Shown here in pieces: positions 1 through 9,600 of a DNA stretch of 64,000 bases. The first letter of the stretch is position 1; every line of letters starts with the position of its first letter. A program made the position numbers and the translations under genes. The DNA is from Antedon bifida (taxonomy: Eukaryota; Echinodermata; Crinoidea; Comatulida; Antedonidae). Location of the stretch: contig OY727094.1 in NCBI GenBank assembly GCA_963402885.1, forward strand, positions 19,780,501 to 19,844,500. Reading direction: 5' to 3'. The notes beneath the pieces were generated by a model that worked only from the letters and a program-made list of their open reading frames with translations, was not told the origin of the DNA and ran no database searches.

Positions 1-42
1 TTCGCATTTTACGAATTACTGATACCGATACTGATACGTCAT
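1..42 (+). repeat. Left terminal inverted repeat of Harbinger element
   Basis: Begins TTCGCATTTTACGAATTACT and is the exact reverse complement of 4511-4552 over 42 bases. It contains an internal near-repeat (GATACCGATACTGATACG). The match stops at base 43. The outermost bases are cut off by the window edge. Confidence 0.95.
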
Positions 43-678
43 ATGCGTATTTCGATATCCGCAGACTGTAAAAAAAGTTGTTTCGCGCTTTGACAACGAA
101 ATACGTGAATAGAGGGCGCTTTACTATGTAAATATTATGATTGCATAATAATCGAACGTTGCATGTAATAATAATCGAACATATTTTGATTGTGTAAGTA
201 TTACTTTAATTATGTTATGTTGTGAATATATAATGTTTGCATTCAATAATAGGATCATATATTATAGTTATTGTGTATGCAGTCGATTTTGGTGACCGGT
301 CTCAACACCAAACAAAGTCATTAGCCTAGGCCCCTAGCTAGGCCCAGCCCTCTCGATGAGCCTGGACGACGATCTAAAAATAAACCAAACTTGTCAAATT
401 ATGTTTATTTCTGTACTTAGTCTATTGACAGATTGTCTAGGCTTTGGTCGTGTATTATTTTAAAATACCCATGTTATTTAACCTGTACTAGACCTAGGGC
501 CAGGCCTACACAGTTTAAACTATTTTAATGTGTGCTGTGTACTAAATGAGCTAGTACTAGGCTAGGCCTAGCTAGTTGTGTAGATAGGCCTCTCTCTAGG
601 CGGTAATTCCTCTAGGACTAGCCTGGCTACTACTACTAGTAATACTACTTTCTACATTTTTTTAAAATTTTAGTATTT
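43..678. other. 5' subterminal and leader region of Harbinger element
   Basis: No convincing coding region. Bases 43-320 are AT-rich unique-looking sequence with a small tandem echo (AATAATCGAAC at about 147 and 169). Bases 321-650 are the CTAG-rich block annotated separately. A TTTTAG just before the start codon at 679 could be a 3' splice site for an untranslated leader exon, but no matching donor can be proven. The transposase promoter must lie here; no strong TATA box is evident. Confidence 0.5.
321..650. repeat. CTAG/AGGCCT-rich low-complexity block (left)
   Basis: Dense overlapping CTAG, CCTAGG and AGGCCT words with short TACTAC runs, for example around 321-360, 480-510 and 545-650. 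The composition contrasts sharply with the satellite, which lacks these words. A similar block sits near the other end of the same transposon and two more are in the 3.1-kb element. Function unknown; subterminal protein-binding arrays or genome-wide low-complexity DNA are both possible. Confidence 0.7.
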
Positions 679-1991
679 ATGGCGAAGTCCAGAGAAGAAC
701 GCGAGTTGTTAAAGCTTGCTATTGAAAATGATGATGATGAGTTAGTATACTTTCTAATTTCTAAACGACCCGAATCAACATTTCGTCATTTCACAAGATT
801 CAATATTAATAATTTGACAAATTCTCAATGTATTAATAATTTCAGGTATGTATACAGTACTTTATTTATTTTTTGTACTCTGTATATTAAAAATGCAAGT
901 GATTTAATTACTGTAGTAAGTAAATGTAATGTAATGCGACATTTATATAGCACAATTTCATGAAGATCAGAGCGCTCTTTCCATATCATTCTTCTCCCCT
1001 AAGGATACCTTCGTGTCTGCAACACCAAGACTGCCTTCAACTGTCCAAAAGTAACTATGTATTGAATTCAAATAAGCTAAATTAATTCCATTTCAGATTT
1101 GACAAGCACATGATTTTTCAATTGGCCAATTCACTGAACTTGCCAGAGAAAATTGTCTGCCCGAATAGAACAGTTGTGTACCAGGTCGATGCACTCTGCA
1201 TGCTGCTCAGAAGGATGGCATATCCAAACAGATTGTCAGACCTTGAATCATTGTTTGGTCGCCCGAAGAGCACCCTCTCCTTCGCCATTTCGAAAACATT
1301 GGACATCATACATGATAGATTTGGACACCTGCTAAAAAATCTCAACAATGCATGGTTTAACGGCAGACTCCAAATATACGCAGACAAGATAAATGAAAAA
1401 GGTGCCCCTCTCAAGAACTGCATTGGGTTCATAGATGGAACCGTGAGACCAATATGCCGGCCTACTCACAATCAGAGGGTGTGCTTTAACGGGCACAAAC
1501 GAGTACATGCACTGAAATTCCAATCAATTGTAAGCCCGGATGGCATGATTTGTAATTTGTATGGTCCTATGGAGGGAAGGCGCCATGATTGCGCTCTGCT
1601 TCGAGCAAGCAACATAATGGAGTATTTTGAGACAGACATGCGAAGGGATAGAGGTGGGTTACCATATTGCGTGTATGGTGATCCAGCCTATCCAATTAGG
1701 GATTATATCATTTGTCCCTTCAAGGCAGCTCAGCCATCACCGGAAGAAGAAATATTCAATAGAAGAATGTCTAGCGTAAGGCAATGTGTCGAATGGCAGT
1801 TTGGCAAAATCATAGCTAACTTTGCGTTCCTAGATTTTAAAAAGAATCTGAAGATTTTTCTTCAGCCTGTAGCCAAGTACTACATTGTAGGTGCTTTGTT
1901 GACAAATTGTCACTCTTGCTTATACAGTTCACAAACATCAGAGTATTTTGATCTAGAACCTCCTACTTTGGAAGAATATTTACAAAGATAA
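679..1991 (+). CDS. Harbinger transposase (HARBI1-like, DDE_Tnp_4 family), two exons
   Basis: Predicted exons are 679-845 and 1097-1991. The intron 846-1096 has donor CAG|GTATGT and acceptor TTTCAG|A, and the phases match exactly, giving 353 residues plus stop. The join creates the conserved NNFRFDKHMI stretch typical of the N-terminal region of HARBI1-like proteins, which supports the splice. A helix-turn-helix-like region (YPNRLSDLESLFGRPKSTLS) lies at about residues 98-117. The DDE core shows D169 in GFIDGT, D251 in GDPAYP and E288 in VEWQFGK, with a GRRHD motif ending at D220; the catalytic triad looks complete. The length is typical of the family. The protein would cut the element at its TIRs in the nucleus together with the Myb-like partner encoded convergently at 3438-2622. 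Read without splicing, the first exon runs into the intron and stops at 961-963, so splicing is required. No frameshift is visible. Established knowledge: family motifs; inference: activity. Confidence 0.92.
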
Positions 1992-2020
1992 TTATAATTC
2001 ATAACATATTGAATTGAACT

Positions 2021-2026
2021 AATAAA
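2021..2026 (+). terminator. Polyadenylation signal of transposase gene
   Basis: A canonical AATAAA lies 30 bases past the transposase stop codon and is followed by T-rich sequence at 2040-2055. It is the only well-placed signal before the nested MITE. Confidence 0.6.
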
Positions 2027-2190
2027 GAAGAAAGACAAATTGTTATTTCAATTTTACAATTTATTTAGTACAAACTTTTGTACTGGAAGTGGTGATAAAT
2101 AAATAGTACATATACTGTACTATATGTGTCTTGAGGTGTATGTTACAACAATACATATTTATTGTCTTTAAATATTAAGTATTAGTTTAA
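2027..2190. other. 3' flank between transposase and nested MITE
   Basis: AT-rich spacer with no gene visible. TTAA at 2187-2190 is the left target duplication of the MITE that follows. Confidence 0.5.
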
Positions 2191-2480
2191 AGATGTATTG
2201 TCCCCCCAAAAACATGAAAAATGAAGATTAATAAAATCTGAGTTTGAATAGGTCATTTTGTAGTTTTAACAAAGTTAATCACTTCCATAGAAAAAAAACC
2301 CCGAAATATAATGTTTTCACTTATAAAATAATAAAATAAGCGATTAAATTCAACCAAAAACTTACAGTTTTTTCAGGTAAATAATTTTTTGGTCAAAGTG
2401 AATAACTATTATGTGACATTAAAATGGGGTATTCAACAAAAAACATTTACAAATTATTTTTTCTGGGGGACAATACATCT
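2191..2480 (-). mobile_element. TTAA-targeting MITE nested in Harbinger element
   Basis: A 290-bp element bounded by TTAA on both sides (2187-2190 and 2481-2484). Its inverted ends begin AGATGTATTGTCCCCC; the right end reads GGGGGACAATACATCT. It is non-coding. TTAA duplication is typical of piggyBac- and Kolobok-type elements; I cannot decide which. It shares its ends and an internal segment with the element at 9058-9600, but that internal segment is reversed relative to it, so the two copies were inserted in opposite orientations (strand here is relative to that copy). It sits between the two convergent genes and interrupts neither. Confidence 0.85.
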
Positions 2481-2621
2481 TTAAATATTGCTATTTATAT
2501 TATTACACTGTTTTATAGGAATTTTCTCAACATAACAAATAACAAAATCAACACAACCCACAACAAACTACACACTTTTCCTATATGCAAAAAACACATT
2601 ACACAATATATAATTATTAAA

Positions 2622-3438
2622 TTATTGTTCTTTGTTGATTAACTGCTGCAAGAGAGCAAGCACGGACGCATCATGCTGAATGCGTGCTTCTCGCTCTTTT
2701 TTCTCCAAATCAAATTTCTCTTTCTCCAGCTCATGCTGCTCTCTCCGCAGTTGTAAGTAATTATTCACATTGCTCTCTTTCTTTTTTTTTTGAGCCCCAG
2801 TTACCTCGTCATCATTCCTCTCTCTTTTCAGCGACTGCATTGCAGCGTCACGCACATCTTTTCCTTGTTGTTCTTTAACTCTCTCAGCTGCCTTATTTGA
2901 CTGTACCTCCATTAAAGCAACAACTTCTGTCAACAAAGTCTGCCGCTCAGTGTATTCTTCTGCTGTACCAGATCTGCAAATGTAATAATAAATAAATAAT
3001 ATATTGTCACACACAAGTCCGATTCCTTACCGCTGCACCATCTCGCCCTCTTTTTTATCTATATAGTGCATAATAGTCTATGTGCTCAGCGGACAACTCT
3101 TGTCCTGAAAACTTTTGCTTCCCTCGTCACATCCGTCGGCAAAGCCAGGTAGGGAAAATTATTGTTTTTAGTCAACCAAAAAAAATACGACTAAAAAAAA
3201 ATAATAAAATTACTTACGCCCTTAAACTCTTCATCTCATCCTGCTTATGAGCTTTTATAAGTACTTTGATTCTTTCTTTGGCAGCTCTTATAGTTGTGTT
3301 TATTAGGTGTGTACTATTGACTCTGCTCACTATGCCTTCCCACGTTTTTGTCCTATCCACAAATGGTACAGCAAATGGGGGATCTGCCACCACCTCTTTC
3401 AGTAGAACAATGTCTAATTTTGGGTTGAATCTATTCAT
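2622..3438 (-). CDS. Harbinger Myb/SANT-like DNA-binding protein, two exons
   Basis: Exon 1 is 3438-3218 and exon 2 is 2973-2622, both on the minus strand. The intron has donor C|GTAAGTA and acceptor TTTGCAG|A. The phases match and give 190 residues. Residues 3-70 form a trihelix Myb/SANT-like domain, starting RFNPKLDIVLLKEVV and including W33 (KTWEGIVSRV). Across the splice the protein reads LRA|SGTAEEYTERQTLL, the signature typical of Harbinger Myb-like partners (an SGT-EEY motif followed by a leucine-rich helix). A basic KKKK at 136-139 could be part of a nuclear localisation signal. Residues 147-186 form a strongly charged coiled coil (REQHELEKEKFDLEKKERE). In this superfamily such proteins bind the transposon ends and help bring the transposase into the nucleus. 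The start is the first ATG ahead of the domain. No clear AATAAA is seen downstream on the minus strand. Confidence 0.88.
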
Positions 3439-3738
3439 AATCTTGGGAGAATAAAATATTATTATTAATTAATTATTGATGTTGATTATGTCATCATACC
3501 ATTAATATTATGATTGCACTATCTTTTTTTTCCCCATGTTATTCTTCTATCTTTCCACGAATTTTGTTGGCAGCGTATCTCTAATTGTGGCAAACATAAG
3601 ACTGTATTGTATAACGTTGTCATAAGATTGACCTGTTGCTGTATATGCGTAAGTTACGCGCGATTTTATGATTTTCCTATTTTGACATAGGTGGATAATC
3701 ATACAACAATTTAAATTAAAACTTAGCAAAGTAAACCC
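3439..3738. other. 5' region of the Myb-like gene
   Basis: AT-rich sequence upstream (minus-strand sense) of the Myb-like start. It presumably holds the promoter. The minus-strand reading frame within 3547-3744 has no recognisable domain and is not called as a gene. Confidence 0.4.
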
Positions 3739-4200
3739 TACCACTAGGGTTAGGCCTACATACAGACCTAGGGCCTAGTAGCTAGAGAGAGGCATAAGTA
3801 GGGCCGGCCTACCTAGCTAGGATCCTAGAGGCCTACTACTAGGCCTAGCTTAGGCCTCTAGGGCCTACTACTACTACTACTACTAACTAGGCCTACTAGT
3901 ACTAGTAGAGGCCCTAACTATCTAGGCCTAGCCTATGCCCTCATATAGGCTAGTAATATAGCCTAGGCCTAGTACTATAGTAGGCCTACCAGCCAGTAGC
4001 CTACTAGGGCCTAGGCTAGCCTAGGCCTAGTAGTAGGCTTTTTTTTAGGTGAAAACCTACGTCTACGAACGACGCCAATGAGGCAGGAAAGTTGGTTTTA
4101 TTTTGGTAGGGAATTCGATAATAGAAGGGTAGGTCTAGGCTAGAGCGGAACCATCTCAGAGGCGCCTACTAGAGGACGGGGTAGGCTAGCTAGCTAGGCT
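3739..4200. repeat. CTAG/AGGCCT-rich low-complexity block (right)
   Basis: A very dense run of CTAG, CCTAGG and AGGCCTA words with a TACTAC microsatellite at about 3868-3885. It lies about 350 bp inside the right end of the Harbinger element, mirroring the block at 321-650 near the left end. Confidence 0.75.
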
Positions 4201-4510
4201 GATTATTCGCGCGCAAATTGAAACAGACTACAGTACAGGCCTGGTTACGTCGTGTGGATGGGTGGAAAGGGCTAGCTTGCATGAAAGACAATCCTGATGA
4301 CATTGATTTATTTTTTGGGGTAAATTAGTTGCAATATATTATATATTTTCAAATCCTAATCATAATTTCGTACATTTAAAGCAAAAAGTTGATAAATATG
4401 TTAAATATTGTATCAGTATTTCTACTTACGGATACAGCGGTTGATTCCAGTAAAACACAAATACCAATTTACGGATATGAATTAGGGATCAGCTCAAAAA
4501 GTTTATAATG
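4201..4510. other. Right subterminal region of Harbinger element
   Basis: Non-coding. Two ACGGATA words (about 4428 and 4472) echo, in reverse complement, the TATCCG near base 56 at the left end. Otherwise nothing recognisable. Confidence 0.4.
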
Positions 4511-4561
4511 ATGACGTATCAGTATCGGTATCAGTAATTCGTAAAATGCGAAACCTGCCTA
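4511..4561 (-). repeat. Right terminal inverted repeat of Harbinger element
   Basis: 4511-4552 is an exact inverted copy of 1-42. The terminal bases after TGCGAA are ACCTGCCTA, so the full TIR should begin TAGGCAGGTTTCGC (or with one further A). Satellite resumes immediately after. Confidence 0.92.
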
Positions 4562-7500
4562 TTAAGCTATTTTGTGCCCTTTGATGTTTTTGTGTGAAAA
4601 GTTTTATCGAAATGCTCAAAATCGTCTAAAACGGTTTCTAATGTGATTTTAAGCATTTTGATATTTTTGTGTAACCAAGTTTTTTAGAAAATCACAAAAT
4701 GGTCTAAAACGTCTCCAAATGCGATTTGAAGCTATTCTAAGCACTTTGGTGTTTTTATGTTAACACATTTTTTCGAAAATCACAAAATGGTCTAAAACGT
4801 CTCCAAATGCGATTTGAAGCTATTCTAAGCACTTTGGTGTTTTTTTGTTAACAAGTTTTTTCGAAAATCACAAAATGGTCTAAAACGTCTCCAAATGCGA
4901 TTTGAAGCTATTCTAAGCACTTTGGTGTTTTTATGTTAACAAGTTTTTTCGAAAATCACAAAATGGTCTAAAATGTCTCCAAATGCGATTTGAAGCTATT
5001 CTAAGCACTTTGGTGTTTTTTTGTTAACAAGTTTTTTCGAAAATCACAAAAAGGTCTAAAACGTCTCCAAATGCGATTTAAAGCTATTCTAAGCACTTTG
5101 GTGTTTTTTTGTTAACAAGTTTTTTCGAAAATCACAAAATGGTCTAAAATGTCTCCAAATGCGATTTGAAGCTATTCTGTACACTTTGATGTTTTGTGTG
5201 AAAATTTTTTGTCGAAATGCTCAAAATGGTCTAAAACGTTTTTAAATACGATATTAAGCTATTTTGTGCCCTTTGATGTTTTTGTGTGAAAAGTTTTATC
5301 GAAATGCTCAAAATCGTCTAAAACGGTTTCTAATGTGATTTTAAGCATTTTGATATTTTTGTGTAACCAAGTTTTTTTGAAAATCACAAAATGGTCTAAA
5401 ACGTCTCCAAATGCGATTTGAAGCTATTCTAAGCACTTTGGTGTTTTTATGTTAACACATTTTTTCGAAAATCACAAAATGGTCTAAAACGTCTCCAAAT
5501 GCGATTTGAAGCTATTCTGTACACTTTGATGTTTTTATGTTAACAAGTTTTTTCAAAAATCACAAAATGGTCTAAAATGTCTCCAAATGCGATTTGAAGC
5601 TATTCTGTACACTTTGATGTTTTGTGTGAAAATTTTTTGTCGAAATGCTCAAAATGGTATAAAACGTTTTTAAATACGATATTAAGCTATTTTGTGCTCT
5701 TTGATGTTTTTGTGTGAAAAATTTTTGTCGAAATGCTTAAATTGGTCTAAAACGTTTTTAAATACGATATTAAGCTATTTTGTGCCCTTTGATGTTTTTG
5801 TGTGAAAAGTTTTATCGAAATGCTCAAAATGGTCTAAAACGGTTTCTAATGTGATTTTAAGCACTTTGATGTTTTTGTGTAACCAAGTTTTTTTGAAAAT
5901 CACAAAATGGTCTAAAACGTCTCCAAATGCGATTTGAAGCTATTCTAAGCACTTTGGTGTTTTTATGGTAACAAGTTTTTTCGAAAATCACAAAATGGTC
6001 TAAAACGTCTCCAAATACGATTTGAAGCTATTCTAAGCACTTTGGTGTTTTTATGTTAACATGTTTTTTCGAAAATCACAAAATGGTCTAAAATGTCTCC
6101 AAATGCGATTTGAAGCTATTCTAAGCACTTTGGTGTTTTTATGTTAACAAGTTTTTTCGAAAATCACAAAATAGTCTAAAACGTCTCCAAATGCGATTTG
6201 AAGCTATTCTAAGCACTTTGGTGTTTTTATGTTAACAAGGTTTTTCGAAAATCACAAAATGGTTTAAAATGTCTAAAAATGCGATTTGAAGCTATTCTAA
6301 GCACTTTGGTGTTTTTATGTTAACAAGTTTTTTCGAAAATTACAAAATGGTCTAAAACGTCTCCAAATGCGATTTGAAGCTATTCTAAGCACTTTGATGT
6401 ATAAATGTTAACAAGTTTTTTGGAAAATCACACAATGGTCTAAAACGTCTCCAAATGCGATTTGAAGCTATTCTAAGCACTTTGGTGTTTTTATGTTAAC
6501 AAGTTTTTTCGAAAATCACAAAATGGTCTAAAATGTCTCCAAATGCGATTTGAAGCTATTCTGTACACTTTGATGTTTTGTGTGAAAAGTTTTGTCGAAA
6601 TGCTCAAAATGGTCTAAAACGGTTTCTAATGTGATTTTAAGCACTTTGATGTTTTTGTGTAACCAAGTTTCATCGAAATCCTCAAAATGGTCTAAAACGT
6701 CTCCAAATGCGATTTGAAGCTATTCTAAGCACTTTGGTGTTTTTAAGTTAACAAGTTTTTTCGAAAATCACAAAATGCTCTAAAACGTCTCCAAATGCGA
6801 TTTGAAGCTATTCTAAGCACTTTGGCGTTTTTATGTTAACAAGTTTTTTCGAAAATCACAAAATGGTCTAAAACGTCTCCAAATGCGATTTGAAGCTATT
6901 CTAAGCACTTTGGTGTTTTTATGTTAACAAGGTTTTTCGAAAATCACAAAATGGTCTAAAACGTCTACAAATGCGATTTGAAGCTATTCTAAGCACTTTG
7001 GTGTTTTTATGTTAACATGTTTTTTCGAAAATCACAAAATGGTCTAAAATGTCTCCAAATGCGATTTGAAGCTATTCTAAGCACTTTGGTGTTTTTATGT
7101 TAACAAGTTTTTTCGAAAATCACAAAATGGTCTAAAATGTTTTTAAATACGATATTAAGCTATTTTGTGCTCTTTGATGTTTTTGTGTAAAAAATTTTTG
7201 TCGAAATGCTCAAAATGGTCTAAAACGTTTTTAAATACGATATTAAGCTATTTTGTGTCCTTTTATGTTTTTGTGTGAAAAGTTTAATCGAAATGCTCAA
7301 AATGGTCTAAAACGGTTTCTAATGTGAATTTAAGCACTTTGATGTTTTTGTGTAACCAAGTGTTTTTGAAAATCACAAAATGGTCTAAAACGTCTCCAAA
7401 TGCGATTTGAAGCTATTCTGTACACTTTGATATTTTTATGTTAAAAAGTTTTTTCGAAATTCACAAAATGGTCTAAAACGTCTCCAAATGCGATTTGAAG

Positions 7501-9057
7501 CTTTTCTTAGCACTTTGGTGTATAAATGTTAACAAGTTTTTTGGAAAATCACAAAATGGTCTAAAACGTCTCCAAATGCGATTTGAAGCTATTCTTAGCA
7601 CTTTGGTGTTTTTATGTTAACAAGTTTTTCGAAAATCACAAAATGGTCTAAAACGTCTCCAAATGCGATTTGAAGCTATTCTAAGCACTTTGATGTTTTT
7701 ATGTTAACAAGTTTTTTCGAAAATCACAAAATGGTCTAAAACGTCTCCAAATGCGATTTGAAGCTATTCTAAGCACTTTGGTGTTTTTATGTTAACAAGT
7801 TTTTTCGAAAATCACAAAATGGTCTAAAACGTCTCCAAATGCGATTTGAAGCTATTCTAAGCACTTTGGTGTTTTTATGTTAACAAGTTTTTTCGAAAAT
7901 CACAAAATGGTCTAAAATGTCTCCAAATGCGATTTGAAGCTATTCTGTACACTTTGATGTTTTGTGTGAAAAGTTTTGTCGAAATGCTCAAAATGGTCTA
8001 AAACGGTTTCTAATGTGATTTTAAGCACTTTCATGTTTTTGTGTAACCAAGTTTCATCGAAATCCTCAAAATGGTCTAAAACGTCTCCAAATGCGATTTG
8101 AAGCTATTCTAAGCACTTTGGTGTTTTTATGTTAACAAGTTTTTTCGAAAATCACAAAATGGTCTAAAACGTCTCCAAATGCGATTTGAAGCTATTCTAA
8201 GCACTTTGGTGTTTTTATGTTAACAAGTTTTTTCAAAAATCACAAAATGGTCTAAAACGTCTCTAAATGCGATTTGAAGCTATTCTAAGCACTTTGGTGT
8301 TTTTATGTTAACAAGTTTTTTCGAAAATCACAAAATGGTCTAAAATGTCTCCAAATGCGATTTGAAGCTATTCTAAGCACTTTGGTGTTTTTTTGTTAAC
8401 AAGTTTTTTCGAAAATCACAAAAAGGTCTAAAACGTCTCCAAATGCGATTTAAAGCTATTCTAAGAACTTTGGTGTTTTTATGTTAACATATTTTTTCGA
8501 AAATCACAAAATGGTCTAAAATGTCTCCAAATGCGATTTGAAGCTATTCTGTACACTTTGATGTTTTGTGTGAAAATTTTTTGTCGAAATGCTCAAAATG
8601 GTCTAAAACGTTTTTAAATACGATATTAAGCTATTTTGTGCCCTTTGATGTTTTTGTGTGAAAAGTTTTATCGAAATGCTCAAAATCGTCTAAAACGGTT
8701 TCTAATGTGATTTTAAGCATTTTGATATTTTTGTGTAACCAAGTTTTTTTGAAAATCACAAAATGGTCTAAAACGTCTCCAAATGCGATTTGAAGCTATT
8801 CTAAGCACTTTGGTGTTTTTATGTTAACACATTTATTCGAAAATCACAAAATAGTCTAAAACGTCTCCAAATGCGATTTGAAGCTATTCTGTACACTTTG
8901 ATGTTTTTATGTTAACAAGTTTTTTCAAAAATCACAAAATGGTCTAAAATGTCTCCAAATGCGATTTGAAGCTATTCTGTACACTTTGATGTTTTGTGTG
9001 AAAATTTTTTGTCGAAATGCTCAAAATGGTCTAAAACGTTTTTCAATACGATATTAA
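4562..9057 (+). repeat. 88-bp-class satellite array, segment 1
   Basis: Head-to-tail satellite monomers, one orientation only. Adjacent A-type copies of the word GTCTCCAAAT start at 4711, 4799 and 4887, giving an 88-bp period. A-type (88 bp) begins TCTCCAAATGCGATTTGAAG. B-type (87 bp) begins TTTTTAAATACGATATTAAG. C-type (78 bp) begins GTTTCTAATGTGATTTTAAG. D-type (about 86 bp) has CTATTCTGTACACTTTGATG followed by TTTTGTGTGAAAA. All share CTTTGRTGTTTT, TCGAAA and CAAAATGGTCTAAAACG. GC of the A unit is about 32%. The block 5100-5685 recurs at 8472-9057 (offset 3372). No coding potential: 88 is not a multiple of 3 and stops occur in every frame. Confidence 0.97.
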
Positions 9058-9600
9058 AGATGTATTGTCCCTTTGACTAATTAAAAAAACATTTTTTTTT
9101 TTTTTTTGAAAAAAAGGGGGTCATTTTGAAGTATCATAATAGTTATTAACTTTCACCAAAAATTAGTCGAAAAAAAAATAATTTCACTGAAATACAGACG
9201 TTTTTTTGTTAAAAAAATAACTTTGACTTCCAGTCAAAGTTTTCGATAAAAACATATCTCATAATGCAACACGCTTGTTTGGCTACTCGGTATGCATAAT
9301 CATAAAACTTCCTTGCGATCTGTGTGAAAACACCTTCTCAACCGCGACGAGTTGTAAACAATCCTAATAACATTATGCATAATGCATACTCGCGGTTTGA
9401 AATCTTTGTTTACTTTCGCTCGTGACGATTTTCCAGACGAAATGTAATCAAATTAATTTACCTGTTAATTATGTCAACTTATCGTTTTTAGCTCGAATTT
9501 TCGATTTAAAGTGAATAACTTTAATATTACTTTGATATGGCCAATTTAAATTTAGAATATTTTTTTTTTCATTTTTTGTGTTTCAAGGGACAATACATCT
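9058..9600 (+). mobile_element. TTAA-targeting MITE in satellite
   Basis: A 543-bp insertion with inverted ends AGATGTATTGTCCC and a TTAA duplication (9054-9057 and 9601-9604). The paralogous satellite at about 5682-5685 is the uninterrupted site (GATATTAAGCTATT), which confirms both boundaries. It belongs to the same family as 2191-2480: the stretch around 9130-9170 (ATAATAGTTATT with ACTTTCACCAAAAA nearby) is the inverted counterpart of about 2390-2420. It carries an extra internal segment of about 250 bp, a perfect 10-bp hairpin at 9219-9241 (AACTTTGACT, loop TCC) and repeated TGCATAAT words. No open reading frame. Its long A/T runs are simple sequence. Confidence 0.9.

Larger units (their letters stand above)
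1..4561 (+). mobile_element. PIF/Harbinger DNA transposon, nearly complete, inserted in satellite
   Basis: A two-gene Harbinger-type element. Its left 42 bases are an exact inverted copy of positions 4511-4552. It carries a DDE transposase (+) and a Myb/SANT-like protein (-) in convergent orientation, the standard gene pair of this superfamily. The right boundary is set by the switch to satellite at 4561/4562, where a B-type monomer resumes at TTAAGC. The TIR therefore continues about 9-10 bases beyond the exact 42-bp match, and the matching left bases and left target duplication lie just before the window start. The target site is TTA or TAA, as expected for Harbinger (TWA). A 290-bp MITE is nested inside. 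Both genes have open reading frames across consensus splice sites, so the element could be autonomous; activity is inference. Confidence 0.93.

Noticed and set aside
846..963. Extension of the first transposase exon to a stop at 961-963
   Set aside because: It reads through a strong donor (CAGGTATGT); splicing to 1097 restores the conserved domain in frame.
1118..1523. Minus-strand frames (1118-1432, 1332-1523) opposite the transposase
   Set aside because: Antisense shadows of the conserved transposase frame.
2424..2642. 72-residue plus-strand frame
   Set aside because: It crosses the MITE end and the end of the Myb-like gene; AT-rich chance frame.
2684..2878. 64-residue plus-strand frame
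   Set aside because: Antisense shadow of the coiled-coil exon of the Myb-like gene.
3015..3110. Extra exon inside the Myb-like intron (acceptor-like TTTTCAG near 3104, donor-like GGTAAGG near 3029)
   Set aside because: Including it introduces an in-frame stop within a few codons, whereas direct splicing gives the conserved SGT-EEY junction.
3547..3744. 65-residue minus-strand frame upstream of the Myb-like gene
   Set aside because: No recognisable domain, partly in low-complexity DNA, no plausible splice link to the SANT-like exon.
3860..3900. Telomere-like or functional trinucleotide array
   Set aside because: Only a short TACTAC microsatellite within the CTAG-rich block; no telomeric hexamer.
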